Positions 44,698 through 52,903 of a stretch of 64,000 bases of DNA are shown here, one piece after another. Location: the NCBI GenBank assembly GCA_963665085.2, contig CAXXXS010000001.1, positions 1,984,001 to 2,048,000 on the forward strand, given 5' to 3'. This DNA comes from G963665085 sp963665085. Lineage in GTDB: Bacteria > Bacteroidota > Bacteroidia > Bacteroidales > JAAAOM01. The position numbers and the translations under genes are program-made. How positions within the stretch are numbered: the stretch's first letter is position 1; each line of letters starts with the position of its first letter. The notes under the pieces were generated by a model that saw only the letters and a list, made by a program, of their open reading frames with translations, made no database searches and was not told where the DNA came from.

Positions 44698-45759
44698 TCA
44701 GTTCCTCCGATAAAATTCGTGAAGGTTTGTACTTATTGAGAAATGGTTGGAAGCCCCGGAAAGATGATACATTGCCCTGCCATAACTTAAATGGAAGCGT
44801 TTTATCTTTATTCCAAATCCCCATGAAAAACCGACCATTGCAACTCGGTCATCAATTTTTAATTCTTGTCTGCGGCGGTAATTGTATCCCATTCTTAAAT
44901 AAAAATTATCCAGAGGTGTAAACTCAACACCAAGGTTAACATGTCGCATTGTATTATCCGCTACAGTTTCCAGTTTGCTTTTTTTACTTGAAGAGTCGTC
45001 ATAAATACTCGACGTTGATTCATCTTCATCGGATTCATAACTCAGATTAAATTTTTGAAGGTTACTTATTGTTGCATAGATTCTAAAAGGGGCATATTGT
45101 AGTTTTTGAGAGATCCCAACCTGAATTTTAAAAGGTAAAGGTTCATTCTCTGCACCTGCATAATATTTTTTTAACTGTATACCCGCATTCTGAATTGCCA
45201 GTGAAGCAGAAAAAAGTTTGTCTTCGCTAAAATAACTTATGCCCAAATCAATTGCTAAAGCGAATGAATTGTATTGTTCAAGAGAATTATATATGGGTTT
45301 AATAGTTCCTCCAACATAAAACAAACTGTCGAGGTATTTTGACCACATGATGTTTACCGCATATTCTGCTGCAGAGAAGGTGCCAAGCTTTTGGGAGGTA
45401 GCATCAGCTTCGATAAATTCTCCATAATTGATGTGATGAATGCCTAGTGCAACATTTCCAATTTTTGGTAAATTTCTGGCATAACTGGCGTATCCATATT
45501 TAATATCAGCAAAATATCCTACGTAATTAAATACAAGATGATTATCCATGCTGTCGTTTAATAAAGCAGGATTATGAAATGCAAGGTTTAAATCATTATC
45601 ATAAACAGAAATCATTTCTCCACCAAGGGCTGCTACTCTTGCTGAGTTTGTCAGGTTTAAAAAAGCATAGGAATAACTGCCTCCTAATTGGGCATTTGCG
45701 AAATTAATTGTGAATAAGGAAAATAGTAACAATAAAAGTTGATGTTTTCTCGCCAGCAT
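44698..45759 (-). CDS. porQ: Type IX secretion system protein PorQ
   Basis: The 353-residue outer-membrane beta-barrel has a signal peptide (LLLLLFSLFTINFANAQ). The N-terminus GGSYSYAFLNLTNSARVAALGGEMISVYDNDLNLAFHNPALLN is characteristic of PorQ, and the rest alternates amphipathic strands ending ISTNLHEFYRRN. PorQ supports T9SS export and surface attachment of CTD proteins, in keeping with the type B sorting domain on the protein at 6494-7882. It heads the porQ-cmk-ispH transcript. Confidence 0.9.
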   Translation of the reverse strand: MLARKHQLLLLLFSLFTINFANAQLGGSYSYAFLNLTNSARVAALGGEMISVYDNDLNLAFHNPALLNDSMDNHLVFNYVGYFADIKYGYASYARNLPKIGNVALGIHHINYGEFIEADATSQKLGTFSAAEYAVNIMWSKYLDSLFYVGGTIKPIYNSLEQYNSFALAIDLGISYFSEDKLFSASLAIQNAGIQLKKYYAGAENEPLPFKIQVGISQKLQYAPFRIYATISNLQKFNLSYESDEDESTSSIYDDSSSKKSKLETVADNTMRHVNLGVEFTPLDNFYLRMGYNYRRRQELKIDDRVAMVGFSWGFGIKIKRFHLSYGRAMYHLSGASNHFSISTNLHEFYRRN

Positions 45760-45900
45760 ATTTCTAAACCAAATATGTTTCTATAATTCAATGTTAAACG
45801 GCGTAAAAGTAGCCATTATTGTAATAAAACATTAGGATTTCTTTTTATAGAAACTTAAATTCGACGAACTTGTTTGAAAAATTATTTTTGAAATAGTAAA

Positions 45901-46788
45901 ATGAAGGAGAAAATTTGTTTTATAATAAATCCAATTGCAGGCGGACGAAAAGTAAGTATTGCTGATTTAGTAAAGGAAAAACTCGACTTAACAAAATATG
46001 ATTATGTTTTACTTGAAACCAAAGGGAAGGGTGATGGAAGAATTTATGCAAAGGAAGCATTAAAAGATGGTATTAAAAAAATAATTGCAGCAGGAGGGGA
46101 TGGAACAGTAAACGAAGTAGGCTCAGCATTAATCGATACCGATGCAACAATGGGAATTATCCCATGTGGTTCAGGAAATGGATTAGCCCGACATTTAAAT
46201 CTACCAATGAGACTGGATAAAGCAATAGAAGTTATTAACGATCCCGGAATTACTAAAATAGATTACGGATTAATTAATGAAATTCCATTTTTCTGTACTG
46301 CAGGTTTAGGATTTGATGCCCATATCGGAAAAGTATTTGACGAAGGCCATCAACGTGGATTCTGGGCTTATACAAATGCTGTTTTGAAAGAATTCTTTTC
46401 ATATAAAGCAAAAAAATATACACTTCGGACTGATGACGAAAAAATAAAAGTACGGGCATTCTTATTAACTGTAGCAAACGCATCCCAATTTGGGAACAAT
46501 GCCTATGTTTCCCCAGATGCTAAAATTTCAGATGGGTTACTCGATGTTACAGTTGTCAGGCCTTTTCCAAAGCCAAAAGCATTTAATTTAGGTGTGCGGT
46601 TATTTAATAAATCAATAGATAGGAGCAAATTTGCAGATATTTACCGTGGAGAGAAATTTATCGTAAAAAGAAAGAAAAAAGGAGCCGTACATTACGATGG
46701 AGAACCTATAGAAATGGGGAAGAAGATTCGATTTAATGTAGTATCACAAGGATTAAAAGTTATGGTAAAACGGAATAAAGTTTTTTAG
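45901..46788 (+). CDS. Diacylglycerol/lipid kinase, YegS/BmrU family
   Basis: The 295-residue protein has the DAGK catalytic landmarks INPIAGGRK near the start, AAGGDGTVNEVGSALI (GGDGT nucleotide motif) and MGIIPCGSGNGLARHL. A second beta-sandwich domain carries ARAFLLTVANASQFGNNAYVSPDAKISDGLLDVTVV-like strands. It phosphorylates a lipid such as diacylglycerol or an undecaprenol-related substrate on the cytoplasmic face. Divergent from porQ; convergent with, and directly abutting, the beta-barrel fragment at 46789. Confidence 0.9.
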   Translation: MKEKICFIINPIAGGRKVSIADLVKEKLDLTKYDYVLLETKGKGDGRIYAKEALKDGIKKIIAAGGDGTVNEVGSALIDTDATMGIIPCGSGNGLARHLNLPMRLDKAIEVINDPGITKIDYGLINEIPFFCTAGLGFDAHIGKVFDEGHQRGFWAYTNAVLKEFFSYKAKKYTLRTDDEKIKVRAFLLTVANASQFGNNAYVSPDAKISDGLLDVTVVRPFPKPKAFNLGVRLFNKSIDRSKFADIYRGEKFIVKRKKKGAVHYDGEPIEMGKKIRFNVVSQGLKVMVKRNKVF

Positions 46789-47085
46789 TTATAATCTGTA
46801 TGAAGCTCCAATTCTAAAACAATAGAGATTTGGAAAGGTTTCTCCCTTAAATGTACTAGTTTTTCGTTTCAGATTATCTATGTATTCTCTTTCATATTCA
46901 AACTGATAAAGCGTAAAAGGAATATCAGCACTAAGTGAAAATCGTTCTGATATTTTGAACTCGGCACCCAAAATTATATCAAGAGGCAAATTAATGTATG
47001 TATGAGAAATAGGAAAATTTAAACTTGTTATAGGGAGAATTTTATTGTACAGTGCATGTATTTTTGAGGCACCTCCAGTTACAAA
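46789..47085 (-). pseudogene. C-terminal remnant of an outer-membrane beta-barrel protein
   Basis: An open frame without ATG follows a TGA at 47086-47088 and gives 98 residues: VTGGASKIHALYNKILPITSL, then NLPLDIILGAEFKISERFSLSADIPFTLYQFE and FPNLYCFRIGASYRL. Alternating hydrophobic strands and a terminal aromatic-rich strand are typical of barrel C-termini. The start overlaps the ancestral end of the YkgJ-type gene, and no signal peptide or upstream part exists, so it is a truncated remnant. A very short native gene is possible but less likely. Confidence 0.55.
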
Positions 47086-47093
47086 TCAATATT

Positions 47094-47230
47094 CAATGTC
47101 GTTTAGTTAAGGTACTTACTAACGCTGTCAGGAGCTACGCACGCTGACAGGTTTAAATCAGTACATCGACCTGTCAGCGTGCGTAGCTCCTGACAGCGTC
47201 AATTGCAGAATCGTTAACTAAACGACATTG
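47094..47230. mobile_element. 137-bp MITE with 17-bp perfect inverted ends and 10-bp target duplication
   Basis: The ends are CAATGTCGTTTAGTTAA and its exact complement. The flanks are AATCAATATT at 47084-47093 and at 47231-47240, a direct duplication. Inside, two 31-base arms (47122-47152 and 47169-47199) are perfect complements, beginning ACGCTGTCAGGAGCTACGC, with a 16-base loop. It has no coding capacity. A 10-bp duplication is in the range made by IS4-type transposases, but the mobilising IS is not identified here. Confidence 0.88.
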
Positions 47231-47708
47231 AATCAATATTCTTGATAATCCAATAAACAGCAGGGCAGACATAAACATTTTTTTTTGTAAGGCTTAAAAT
47301 CTGGAACATCTTATTCCTGTCTGTATGCGGGTACTCACGACATGCCTTGGGACGGTCTTCATAGACAGAACAACAATAATCTTCCATTAGAAACGGACAA
47401 GGGGTTTCTCTGAAAACATAATCATTTTCATCATCAATTCTAATGTGTTTTTCTACTACTTCAGAGGGTTTTAATCGAAGGGTAGAAGCAATCCTGTCAA
47501 TATCACGGTTGTATAAAGTAGGACTTATAGAACTGCAACAATTGGCACAATCAAGGCAGTTGATATGTTCAAACACTTCTTCGTGAAGGGAATGGAAAAG
47601 TTTGTCTAGTTCCTTTTGCGGAGTCTTTTTTAGCTTTTTAAAAACCGCATCAATCTTTCTTTTATTTTTTTTTGCCTCAACGAGAAGGTCTTTAATATAT
47701 TTTTCCAT
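47214..47708 (-). CDS. YkgJ-family zinc/iron-chelating cysteine-cluster protein
   Basis: The 164-residue protein has the cysteine pattern INCLDCANCCSS, then TPCPFLMEDYCCSVYEDRPKACREYPH and VCPAVYW, as in the CxxCxxCC family thought to bind a metal or Fe-S cluster. The N-terminal third is a charged helix. Its last five residues (SMSFS) and TAA stop are encoded by the inverted end of the MITE at 47094-47230. Joining the flanks across the duplication restores an end of KNID-Leu-stop, so the protein was originally one residue after IKNID and is now four longer. Function is probably not harmed. Confidence 0.85.
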   Translation of the reverse strand: MEKYIKDLLVEAKKNKRKIDAVFKKLKKTPQKELDKLFHSLHEEVFEHINCLDCANCCSSISPTLYNRDIDRIASTLRLKPSEVVEKHIRIDDENDYVFRETPCPFLMEDYCCSVYEDRPKACREYPHTDRNKMFQILSLTKKNVYVCPAVYWIIKNIDSMSFS

Positions 47709-47831
47709 TTCTTTTTTAAGGTCGGCAAAAATAAATATTTATGCTTATTCGTTTATAAAATGTTAACATTTTTTAGGGTTTAATTTAGCATGAAACACGT
47801 ATAATAATTTTATTTATACGCAGTTATTTTT

Positions 47832-47839
47832 TAACTTTG
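47832..47839 (+). promoter_or_regulatory. Predicted -7 promoter element for rpoD
   Basis: TAACTTTG, a perfect TAnnTTTG, sits about 100 bases before the sigma-factor start. The upstream region is AT-rich with TTTA near the expected -33 position, not TTTG. A 5' untranslated region of around 95 bases would result. Confidence 0.45.
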
Positions 47840-47930
47840 TACAATTTTTGAACAGATTGTTAAATAGAATTTCAAACAATTAGTTGCATTTTTTTGTTGT
47901 ACCACTAAACCCAATGTATAGGTTGTAAGT

Positions 47931-47937
47931 AAGGAGG
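47931..47937 (+). promoter_or_regulatory. Strong Shine-Dalgarno sequence ahead of rpoD
   Basis: AAGGAGG lies four bases upstream of the ATG at 47942. Other starts in the window generally lack such a sequence, as is usual in Bacteroidota, so the strong site is exceptional. Confidence 0.6.
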
Positions 47938-47941
47938 AAAG

Positions 47942-48802
47942 ATGAGACAATTAAAGATTACAAAATCAATAACAAACAGAAACAGCGATTCATTAGAAAA
48001 GTATTTGCACGACATTAGTAAAGAGGAACTGATTACTCCTGAAGAGGAAGTAGAATTAGCTCAGAGAATTAAGAAAGGAGATCAAGCAGCACTAGAAAAA
48101 TTAACCCGGGCAAACTTACGTTTTGTTGTATCTGTAGCAAAGCAATATCAACACCAGGGATTAAGCCTGCCAGATTTAATTAACGAAGGAAACCTTGGTT
48201 TGATAAAAGCAGCAAAAAAGTTTGATGAGACTAAAGGTTTTAAATTTATTTCATATGCTGTTTGGTGGATTCGCCAGTGTATTCTTCAGGCTTTGGCTGA
48301 ACAATCACGTATAGTAAGACTTCCATTAAACAAAATTGGGGCTTTAAATAAAATCCACAAGACATTTGTAGAATTAGAGCAAGAGCACGAGAGGGAACCA
48401 ACCTCTGAAGAAGTTGCCGAAGCATTAGATTTAGATAACGAAAAAGTATCAAGCACAATAAAACTATCAGGACGACATTTATCTGTAGATGCCCCATTCC
48501 AGGATGGAGAAGATAACAGCCTTTTAGATGTTCTTGAAAATAGTGAATCTCCAAGGGCTGATAGATCATTGATTGGAGAATCATTAAGCAGGGAAATTGA
48601 CAGGACATTAAATACCTTGTCGGAAAAAGAAAGACAAGTAATCAGGGCATTTTACGGTATTGGTATCAAACAAAAGTCTTTGGAAGAAATTGGAAAAGAT
48701 ATTGGAATCTCAAGAGAGAGAACAAGACAAATTAAAGAAAAAGCTATAAAAAGACTTCGCCATAGTTCCAGGAACAAACTTTTGAAAGCTTATTTAGGTT
48801 AA
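47942..48802 (+). CDS. rpoD: Primary RNA polymerase sigma factor (RpoD/SigA)
   Basis: At 286 residues this is the short Bacteroidota housekeeping sigma factor, lacking region 1.1. Region 1.2 is SLEKYLHDISKEELITPEEEVELAQRI. Region 2 is ANLRFVVSVAKQYQHQGLSLPDLINEGNLGLIKAAKKFDETKGFKFISYAVWWIRQCI. Region 3 and region 4 follow, the last with SLEEIGKDIGISRERTRQIKEKAIKRLR. It would recognise the TTTG/TAnnTTTG promoters noted elsewhere in the window. A strong terminator follows 25 bases later. Confidence 0.95.
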   Translation: MRQLKITKSITNRNSDSLEKYLHDISKEELITPEEEVELAQRIKKGDQAALEKLTRANLRFVVSVAKQYQHQGLSLPDLINEGNLGLIKAAKKFDETKGFKFISYAVWWIRQCILQALAEQSRIVRLPLNKIGALNKIHKTFVELEQEHEREPTSEEVAEALDLDNEKVSSTIKLSGRHLSVDAPFQDGEDNSLLDVLENSESPRADRSLIGESLSREIDRTLNTLSEKERQVIRAFYGIGIKQKSLEEIGKDIGISRERTRQIKEKAIKRLRHSSRNKLLKAYLG

Positions 48803-48827
48803 GAAATACAACAAAAAATATAACTGA

Positions 48828-48856
48828 CCCTGTCCTGATTTGGACAGGGTTTTTTA
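48828..48856 (+). terminator. Intrinsic terminator of rpoD
   Basis: Perfect stem CCCTGTCC / GGACAGGG with a six-base loop, followed by TTTTTT. It ends at the stop of the convergent lipase-like gene. Confidence 0.92.
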
Positions 48857-50065
48857 TTTTATACTGTTTAACCAGTTCATGGCATCTACTCCCCAGGTGA
48901 CAGCAGCTTCAGTATGATCCAAAGAATCGATTTGGACAATGTTTACATCTGCCCCCAAAAATTCAAAGTCTGTATAAATTGATTCTGTTTGAGTATGGGG
49001 AATACTCTTATCTCCTTTACTATGAAAAAATCTTATTGACGCCGATGTTTCCCAGGCAGAAACGCTATTACTTTCGAGTTCATCTTTTAAGGTTAATAGC
49101 TGTGTGGCGGAATTAATATTCTCAGTCAAACCTGACGATAAAAGAACAGATATTGTATCGTTTAATTGATCATTAATTGTACTGTTGCATTGTACTCCAT
49201 CAAATAGAGAAGGGATCTCCTCTGCATAAGGAGAATTAAAGTAAGTTGTTATTGGTTCTGTTAAGATATTGTTTTGTCTCCTCGATTCAATAAAGTAGGG
49301 CATATAAAATGGATTAGGATATGTTTCTAATCCAAAAATATAATCTGACATTTCCAGTAAGTCATAGCTCCCGGCTCCACAAGCAGCAGCAGAAACTGTT
49401 AAGTCACCTGCCGGATTATTTTCTAAATCCTCCAGGGCAGAAAGTGTTGCCCATCCTCCCTGGCTATATCCCATAAGGTATAGTGTATTGTTAAGAGTAG
49501 GGGCGGAGCTTTCCTGTTCAATAAGCTCAACCATAGCTCTCAAAAGATCGGAAACAGCTTGATTTGAAGACTCCCTGTGCATGTATAGATGTAATTTGTC
49601 TTTAGATGCCCCAAAACCAACGTAATCAGGGATACAAAAGACATAGCCATTACTTGCCATGTAGTTTATAATTAAAAAAAAGGGATCTGTTAAATCAACA
49701 CTGGGCGCATTTGAGTTGCATGTATTTGTGCCGTTTTGGAAACTGACTACAGGAAAACTTTCGCCAGAGTTTGGGATGCTTATCAGACCAGATGCTATAA
49801 TTGGTTCTCCTAGAAATGTTGTGTTATATGTTACTTTGTAAATCTTTATTCCATAATCTGCAGCGTCGATTAATGAAGAAACCTCCGGATACAATAGCGA
49901 ACCAATTGTAAGCTGAGTAATAACCTGATCTTTTGTATAACTTGAGATTAATTCGCGCGATACAAGATATTCCCCGGTTATATTATCTTCTACTTTCTCT
50001 TTTTCACAGGCAGATAAAATCACAATTAGAAAAAAGATGGAGGTAATATATTTTTTTAGCTTCAT
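48854..50065 (-). CDS. Lipoprotein alpha/beta-hydrolase, secretory-lipase-like
   Basis: The 403-residue protein has a lipoprotein signal with Cys at LSAC (residue 20). The fold shows VVSFQNGTNTCNS (oxyanion region), CIPDYVGFGASKDKLH, nucleophile elbow LMGYSQGGWATLSAL (Ser about 199) and a terminal DSLDHTEAAVTWG with the expected His. This resembles the fungal/bacterial secretory lipase family (LIP). It probably hydrolyses esters or lipids at the cell surface. No operon partner: convergent with rpoD and 258 bases from the next gene. Confidence 0.8.
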   Translation of the reverse strand: MKLKKYITSIFFLIVILSACEKEKVEDNITGEYLVSRELISSYTKDQVITQLTIGSLLYPEVSSLIDAADYGIKIYKVTYNTTFLGEPIIASGLISIPNSGESFPVVSFQNGTNTCNSNAPSVDLTDPFFLIINYMASNGYVFCIPDYVGFGASKDKLHLYMHRESSNQAVSDLLRAMVELIEQESSAPTLNNTLYLMGYSQGGWATLSALEDLENNPAGDLTVSAAACGAGSYDLLEMSDYIFGLETYPNPFYMPYFIESRRQNNILTEPITTYFNSPYAEEIPSLFDGVQCNSTINDQLNDTISVLLSSGLTENINSATQLLTLKDELESNSVSAWETSASIRFFHSKGDKSIPHTQTESIYTDFEFLGADVNIVQIDSLDHTEAAVTWGVDAMNWLNSIK

Positions 50066-50323
50066 ATTTTTTAACGTATTAATTAAATTTCTTTTTTATC
50101 TGTACGCTCAATTCTAAAATGTTCAACTCTGTTAGAATAAAGACCTGGTTTAACTTTTTGTTTCATGATTGCATATAATAGTTAGTGATTCCAACCCAAT
50201 TTACAACATTTCCCCGGAAGGAGGCTGATTTTTACAGGAATGAAATTGTTTTTTTGTGGAATGAAGGCTTTTAGAATTGGAAAGAGCCTCCCCAAGGCTG
50301 GAAAGGCTCAATTTTTTCTGGAA

Positions 50324-51031
50324 TTAACGGTGTGTTTTCCGGTAGCGGCTATAATAACCTTTTTGCCTGTCGGGATTGTTACGGAATGCATACACACCGC
50401 ATGCGCGTATTTCTTTTATCGCTTTTTTCATGTAGGTAAATGCCTGGTCGCGGATAATCTTTTCTGCATTTTTTGAAAGGAGTGCCCCGTTTACCTCACC
50501 CCGTAATGAGCCAAGTTCATCAGATTTTGTTTCTGCTGTATCAAGCAGTGTCGCGTCAAATGAGATGCTTGTCAACAGATCGACATTTGCTTTGCCGAGT
50601 TCGGCCAGGTCGCTGAGATCCTGTATCATATCATCGTGGCCTGTACCTTCTGCTATCTGAGATACACGTGCTAACAAAGCATCGTCGTTACGAAAAGCAA
50701 AACGAAAAGAATCGAATAACTCTTGTCGAAGTTTATACGCTTCTGGCCCTTGCTCCTTCCAAAGTTTTTCTGCTTCTTCTGGTGTGTGGCGTTCTTTCAT
50801 CCATTTTGATTGTGCTACACGGCATGCTCCGGCACGTTCGGGAAGAGATGTAACAAGAGTCCAGTCTAGCCCTACTTTGGTTAGTTCTGCCTCATCATCA
50901 AGGCTCCAGTGGTACAGGTCTTCGGCTTCTTGCACAGCTGCATCTACCGGGATGTCCGGGGTTTGGATTTTTTCTTCAGGAATAGCCTGAAAGGTTTCTA
51001 AAAGATTGGTGTAATTTTCAAGATTTGACAT
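50324..51031 (-). CDS. Helical protein of unknown function, Bacteroidota-type
   Basis: The 235-residue protein is predicted mainly alpha-helical, acidic and without signal peptide or membrane segment. The C-terminal segment IRACGVYAFRNNPDRQKGYYSRYRKTH looks conserved in style with orphan Bacteroidota proteins I recall, but no family can be named. Codons are visibly richer in G+C (many GCC, CTG, CGG equivalents) than those of the adjacent lipase and trp genes, so horizontal arrival is plausible. The gene is flanked by gaps of 258 and about 250 bases with no partner. Confidence 0.65.
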   Translation of the reverse strand: MSNLENYTNLLETFQAIPEEKIQTPDIPVDAAVQEAEDLYHWSLDDEAELTKVGLDWTLVTSLPERAGACRVAQSKWMKERHTPEEAEKLWKEQGPEAYKLRQELFDSFRFAFRNDDALLARVSQIAEGTGHDDMIQDLSDLAELGKANVDLLTSISFDATLLDTAETKSDELGSLRGEVNGALLSKNAEKIIRDQAFTYMKKAIKEIRACGVYAFRNNPDRQKGYYSRYRKTHR

Positions 51032-51287
51032 AATAAAAATTTTTAGTGTGAAACATATTATCCATTGGTTGGATAAAGTAAAATATACTAACGGTAAATA
51101 TATAAATATTTATTTTGGAATAACAGTATTTATATGTTATACAGTATATTTTAATCTAAAATCAATTTAATAGCTTTGGTTTTATGGATGGTGGCTGCTT
51201 AAAACTAAGGTTGTAGTGTGTGGCTTTGCCAACCCTATATTTATAACAGCAGAAGTGCTTTTAACTAAATTTGAGGGGTATTTAATA

Positions 51288-51452
51288 ATGGGCGGAGAAC
51301 CCTTTGATTTTCCCGTAATCAAACAAGCTGTACGATACCATATTGAAAAATATTCGGGTAATTATTTTCTGTTTAGCAGGGAATATGTAGCAGGGTATTA
51401 TAACAAATCTGTAACCCAGAAAGACAGGGATATGTATTATGTTTTTGGCTGA
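51288..51452 (+). CDS. Possible small protein, unidentified
   Basis: An ATG-started frame of 54 residues reads PFDFPVIKQAVRYHIEKYSG then EYVAGYYNKSVTQKDRDMYYVFG. The frame is also open upstream to a GTG at 51216. It lies between the helical orphan and the toxin-antitoxin pair. There is no homology I recognise, and a non-coding remnant is equally possible. Confidence 0.3.
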   Translation: MGGEPFDFPVIKQAVRYHIEKYSGNYFLFSREYVAGYYNKSVTQKDRDMYYVFG

Positions 51453-51535
51453 TTGGAATTTTGTGTTGGAGATATATTTTTTCCATAAACAATGTTTTTA
51501 GTAAATTTGTGTAAAGAATAGATTTTAAATATTTT

Positions 51536-51703
51536 ATGAGAACTACAAAATCGAAAGAAAAAAAATGGGCAATACCAGGAGAACCTCTCGATTCGGATGA
51601 ATTTACCAAAGGGATTGAAGAAGCTGAGAAAGGTTCATTTTATTCCATAGAAGAGTCAAAACAATTATTAAAAGAATGGAGGAAAAACAAAACCTCCAGA
51701 TAA
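51536..51703 (+). CDS. Antitoxin of a RelE/ParE-type module
   Basis: The 55-residue protein reads EKKWAIPGEPLDSDEFTKGIEEAEKGSF followed by SIEESKQLLKEWRKNK. Size, charge and the acidic middle with a C-terminal helix are typical of type II antitoxins that neutralise the RelE/ParE toxin encoded next. Its last 28 bases overlap the toxin's start (51676), as in coupled toxin-antitoxin operons. The DNA-binding fold is not certain from sequence. Confidence 0.75.
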   Translation: MRTTKSKEKKWAIPGEPLDSDEFTKGIEEAEKGSFYSIEESKQLLKEWRKNKTSR

Positions 51704-52017
51704 AGGTCTCTGAAAGATTTATATCAGATCTTGATGATATTTATCAATATGGTGTAGAAACCTTTGGACTCAAACAGGCAGAACAATACGAAAATGAAAT
51801 ATGGAGATTGGTTGATACACTTCAATACAATTGGTCTTTGTTTTCGGAGTGTAAACATCTTCCCACAAAATCCAAAATGTATAGATGGATTATCTTAGAA
51901 TCTCATTTAATAATTTACCGAATAACAGAAATTGAAATCCAGGTGCTTCGTGCTGTTCATGCAAAAAGAAGCATCGCCAAGATTAAGAGTTCAAGAAAAA
52001 TACGTTTTGTACTCTAA
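51676..52017 (+). CDS. RelE/ParE-family toxin
   Basis: The 113-residue protein matches the RelE/ParE fold: IKVSERFISDLDDIYQYGVETFGLKQAEQYENEI, SECKHLPTKSKMYRWIILESHLIIYRITEIEIQVLRAVHAKRSI. The order (antitoxin first, overlapping) and the strand-pattern with central YRITE support this. It may target gyrase (ParE) or mRNA (RelE); sequence alone does not decide. Its stop (52017) directly abuts the stop of trpA (52018), so the module lies at the tail of the trp operon. Confidence 0.82.
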   Translation: MEEKQNLQIKVSERFISDLDDIYQYGVETFGLKQAEQYENEIWRLVDTLQYNWSLFSECKHLPTKSKMYRWIILESHLIIYRITEIEIQVLRAVHAKRSIAKIKSSRKIRFVL

Positions 52018-52788
52018 CTATCTTAGCCTTTTTACAAATCTTTCAACCTTCTCCTCCAATTTACCTTCTTCATCCAAAGCCTTTACAAAAGCACTTCCAA
52101 TAATTGCCCCATTGGCGTATTTACAGGCAGTATCAAACGTATCTTTATTAGAAATACCAAACCCAATCACAGTAGGGTTTTTTAGGTTCATGGATTGGAC
52201 ACGATTAAAATACTCAATCTGTTTTTCAGAGATCCCGCTTTTTGCCCCGGTAATGGACGATGACGCAACCATATAAATAAACCCATCAGTCTCAGAGTCG
52301 ATTAATCGGATACGCTCTTCAACTGTCTGTGGGGAGATTAGAAATATATTGTGAAGGTTATGTTTTCTGAATGTTTCCTGGTATTCTTTTACAAATATAC
52401 TGATGGGCAAATCAGGCAAGATAAGGCCATCGATTCCAACTTCGTTACATTTTTTACAAAAGTTTTCAATACCATACTGTAAAACGGGGTTCAGATAGCC
52501 CATCATGATTAACGGGATATTTACACTTTCCCTGATGTTTTTGAGTTGTTCAAATAAAAGTTTAAGTGACATTCCATTATCCAATGCAACCTGGCTACTT
52601 TTTTGTATAACCAGGCCATCAGCAGTGGGATCCGAGAAAGGAATCCCAATCTCAATTAAATCTGCTCCACTATTTTCTAAAGTTTTTATGATAGTCTCAG
52701 TACTGTCTAATGTTGGATGTCCTGCCGTAAAAAAAACGGAAAGTATATTGTTTTTTTTCTCTTCAAATAATTTATTTATCCTATTCAT
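52018..52788 (-). CDS. trpA: Tryptophan synthase alpha chain
   Basis: The 256-residue TIM barrel cleaves indole-3-glycerol phosphate to indole. Catalytic residues are in LIEIGIPFSDPTADG (Glu and Asp) and the phosphate loop VIGFGISNKDTFDTA. ITGAKSGIS lies on loop 6. It is the last gene of trpEGDCFBA, separated from trpB by a 112-base repeat-bearing spacer. Confidence 0.95.
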   Translation of the reverse strand: MNRINKLFEEKKNNILSVFFTAGHPTLDSTETIIKTLENSGADLIEIGIPFSDPTADGLVIQKSSQVALDNGMSLKLLFEQLKNIRESVNIPLIMMGYLNPVLQYGIENFCKKCNEVGIDGLILPDLPISIFVKEYQETFRKHNLHNIFLISPQTVEERIRLIDSETDGFIYMVASSSITGAKSGISEKQIEYFNRVQSMNLKNPTVIGFGISNKDTFDTACKYANGAIIGSAFVKALDEEGKLEEKVERFVKRLR

Positions 52789-52841
52789 GATTTTTTTCTT
52801 CTTTAATAACTATGTTATTTTATTTATTTTTTTGCTAAAAC

Positions 52842-52903
52842 CATCCTCCGGTTCTCCTTTTCCCGTCTCCGGTCTCCCTTTCCCGGTCTCCTGTTTCCGT
52901 TTA
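52842..52903. repeat. Pyrimidine/purine-skewed CCGGTCTCC repeats in the trpB-trpA spacer
   Basis: On the plus strand, CCGGTTCTCC, CCCGTCTCC, CCGGTCTCC and CCCGGTCTCC follow each other at irregular 6-15-base spacing. Read in the transcript this is a purine-rich run (GGAGACCGGGAAA type). It abuts the trpB stop. No stem with the strength of a terminator is seen, so read-through to trpA is expected. Confidence 0.5.

Noticed and set aside
50083..50166. A 27-residue minus-strand frame (start MKQKVKPGLYSNRVEHF)
   Set aside because: The composition is protein-like, but there is no promoter, homology or partner to support it. It may be real but cannot be defended.
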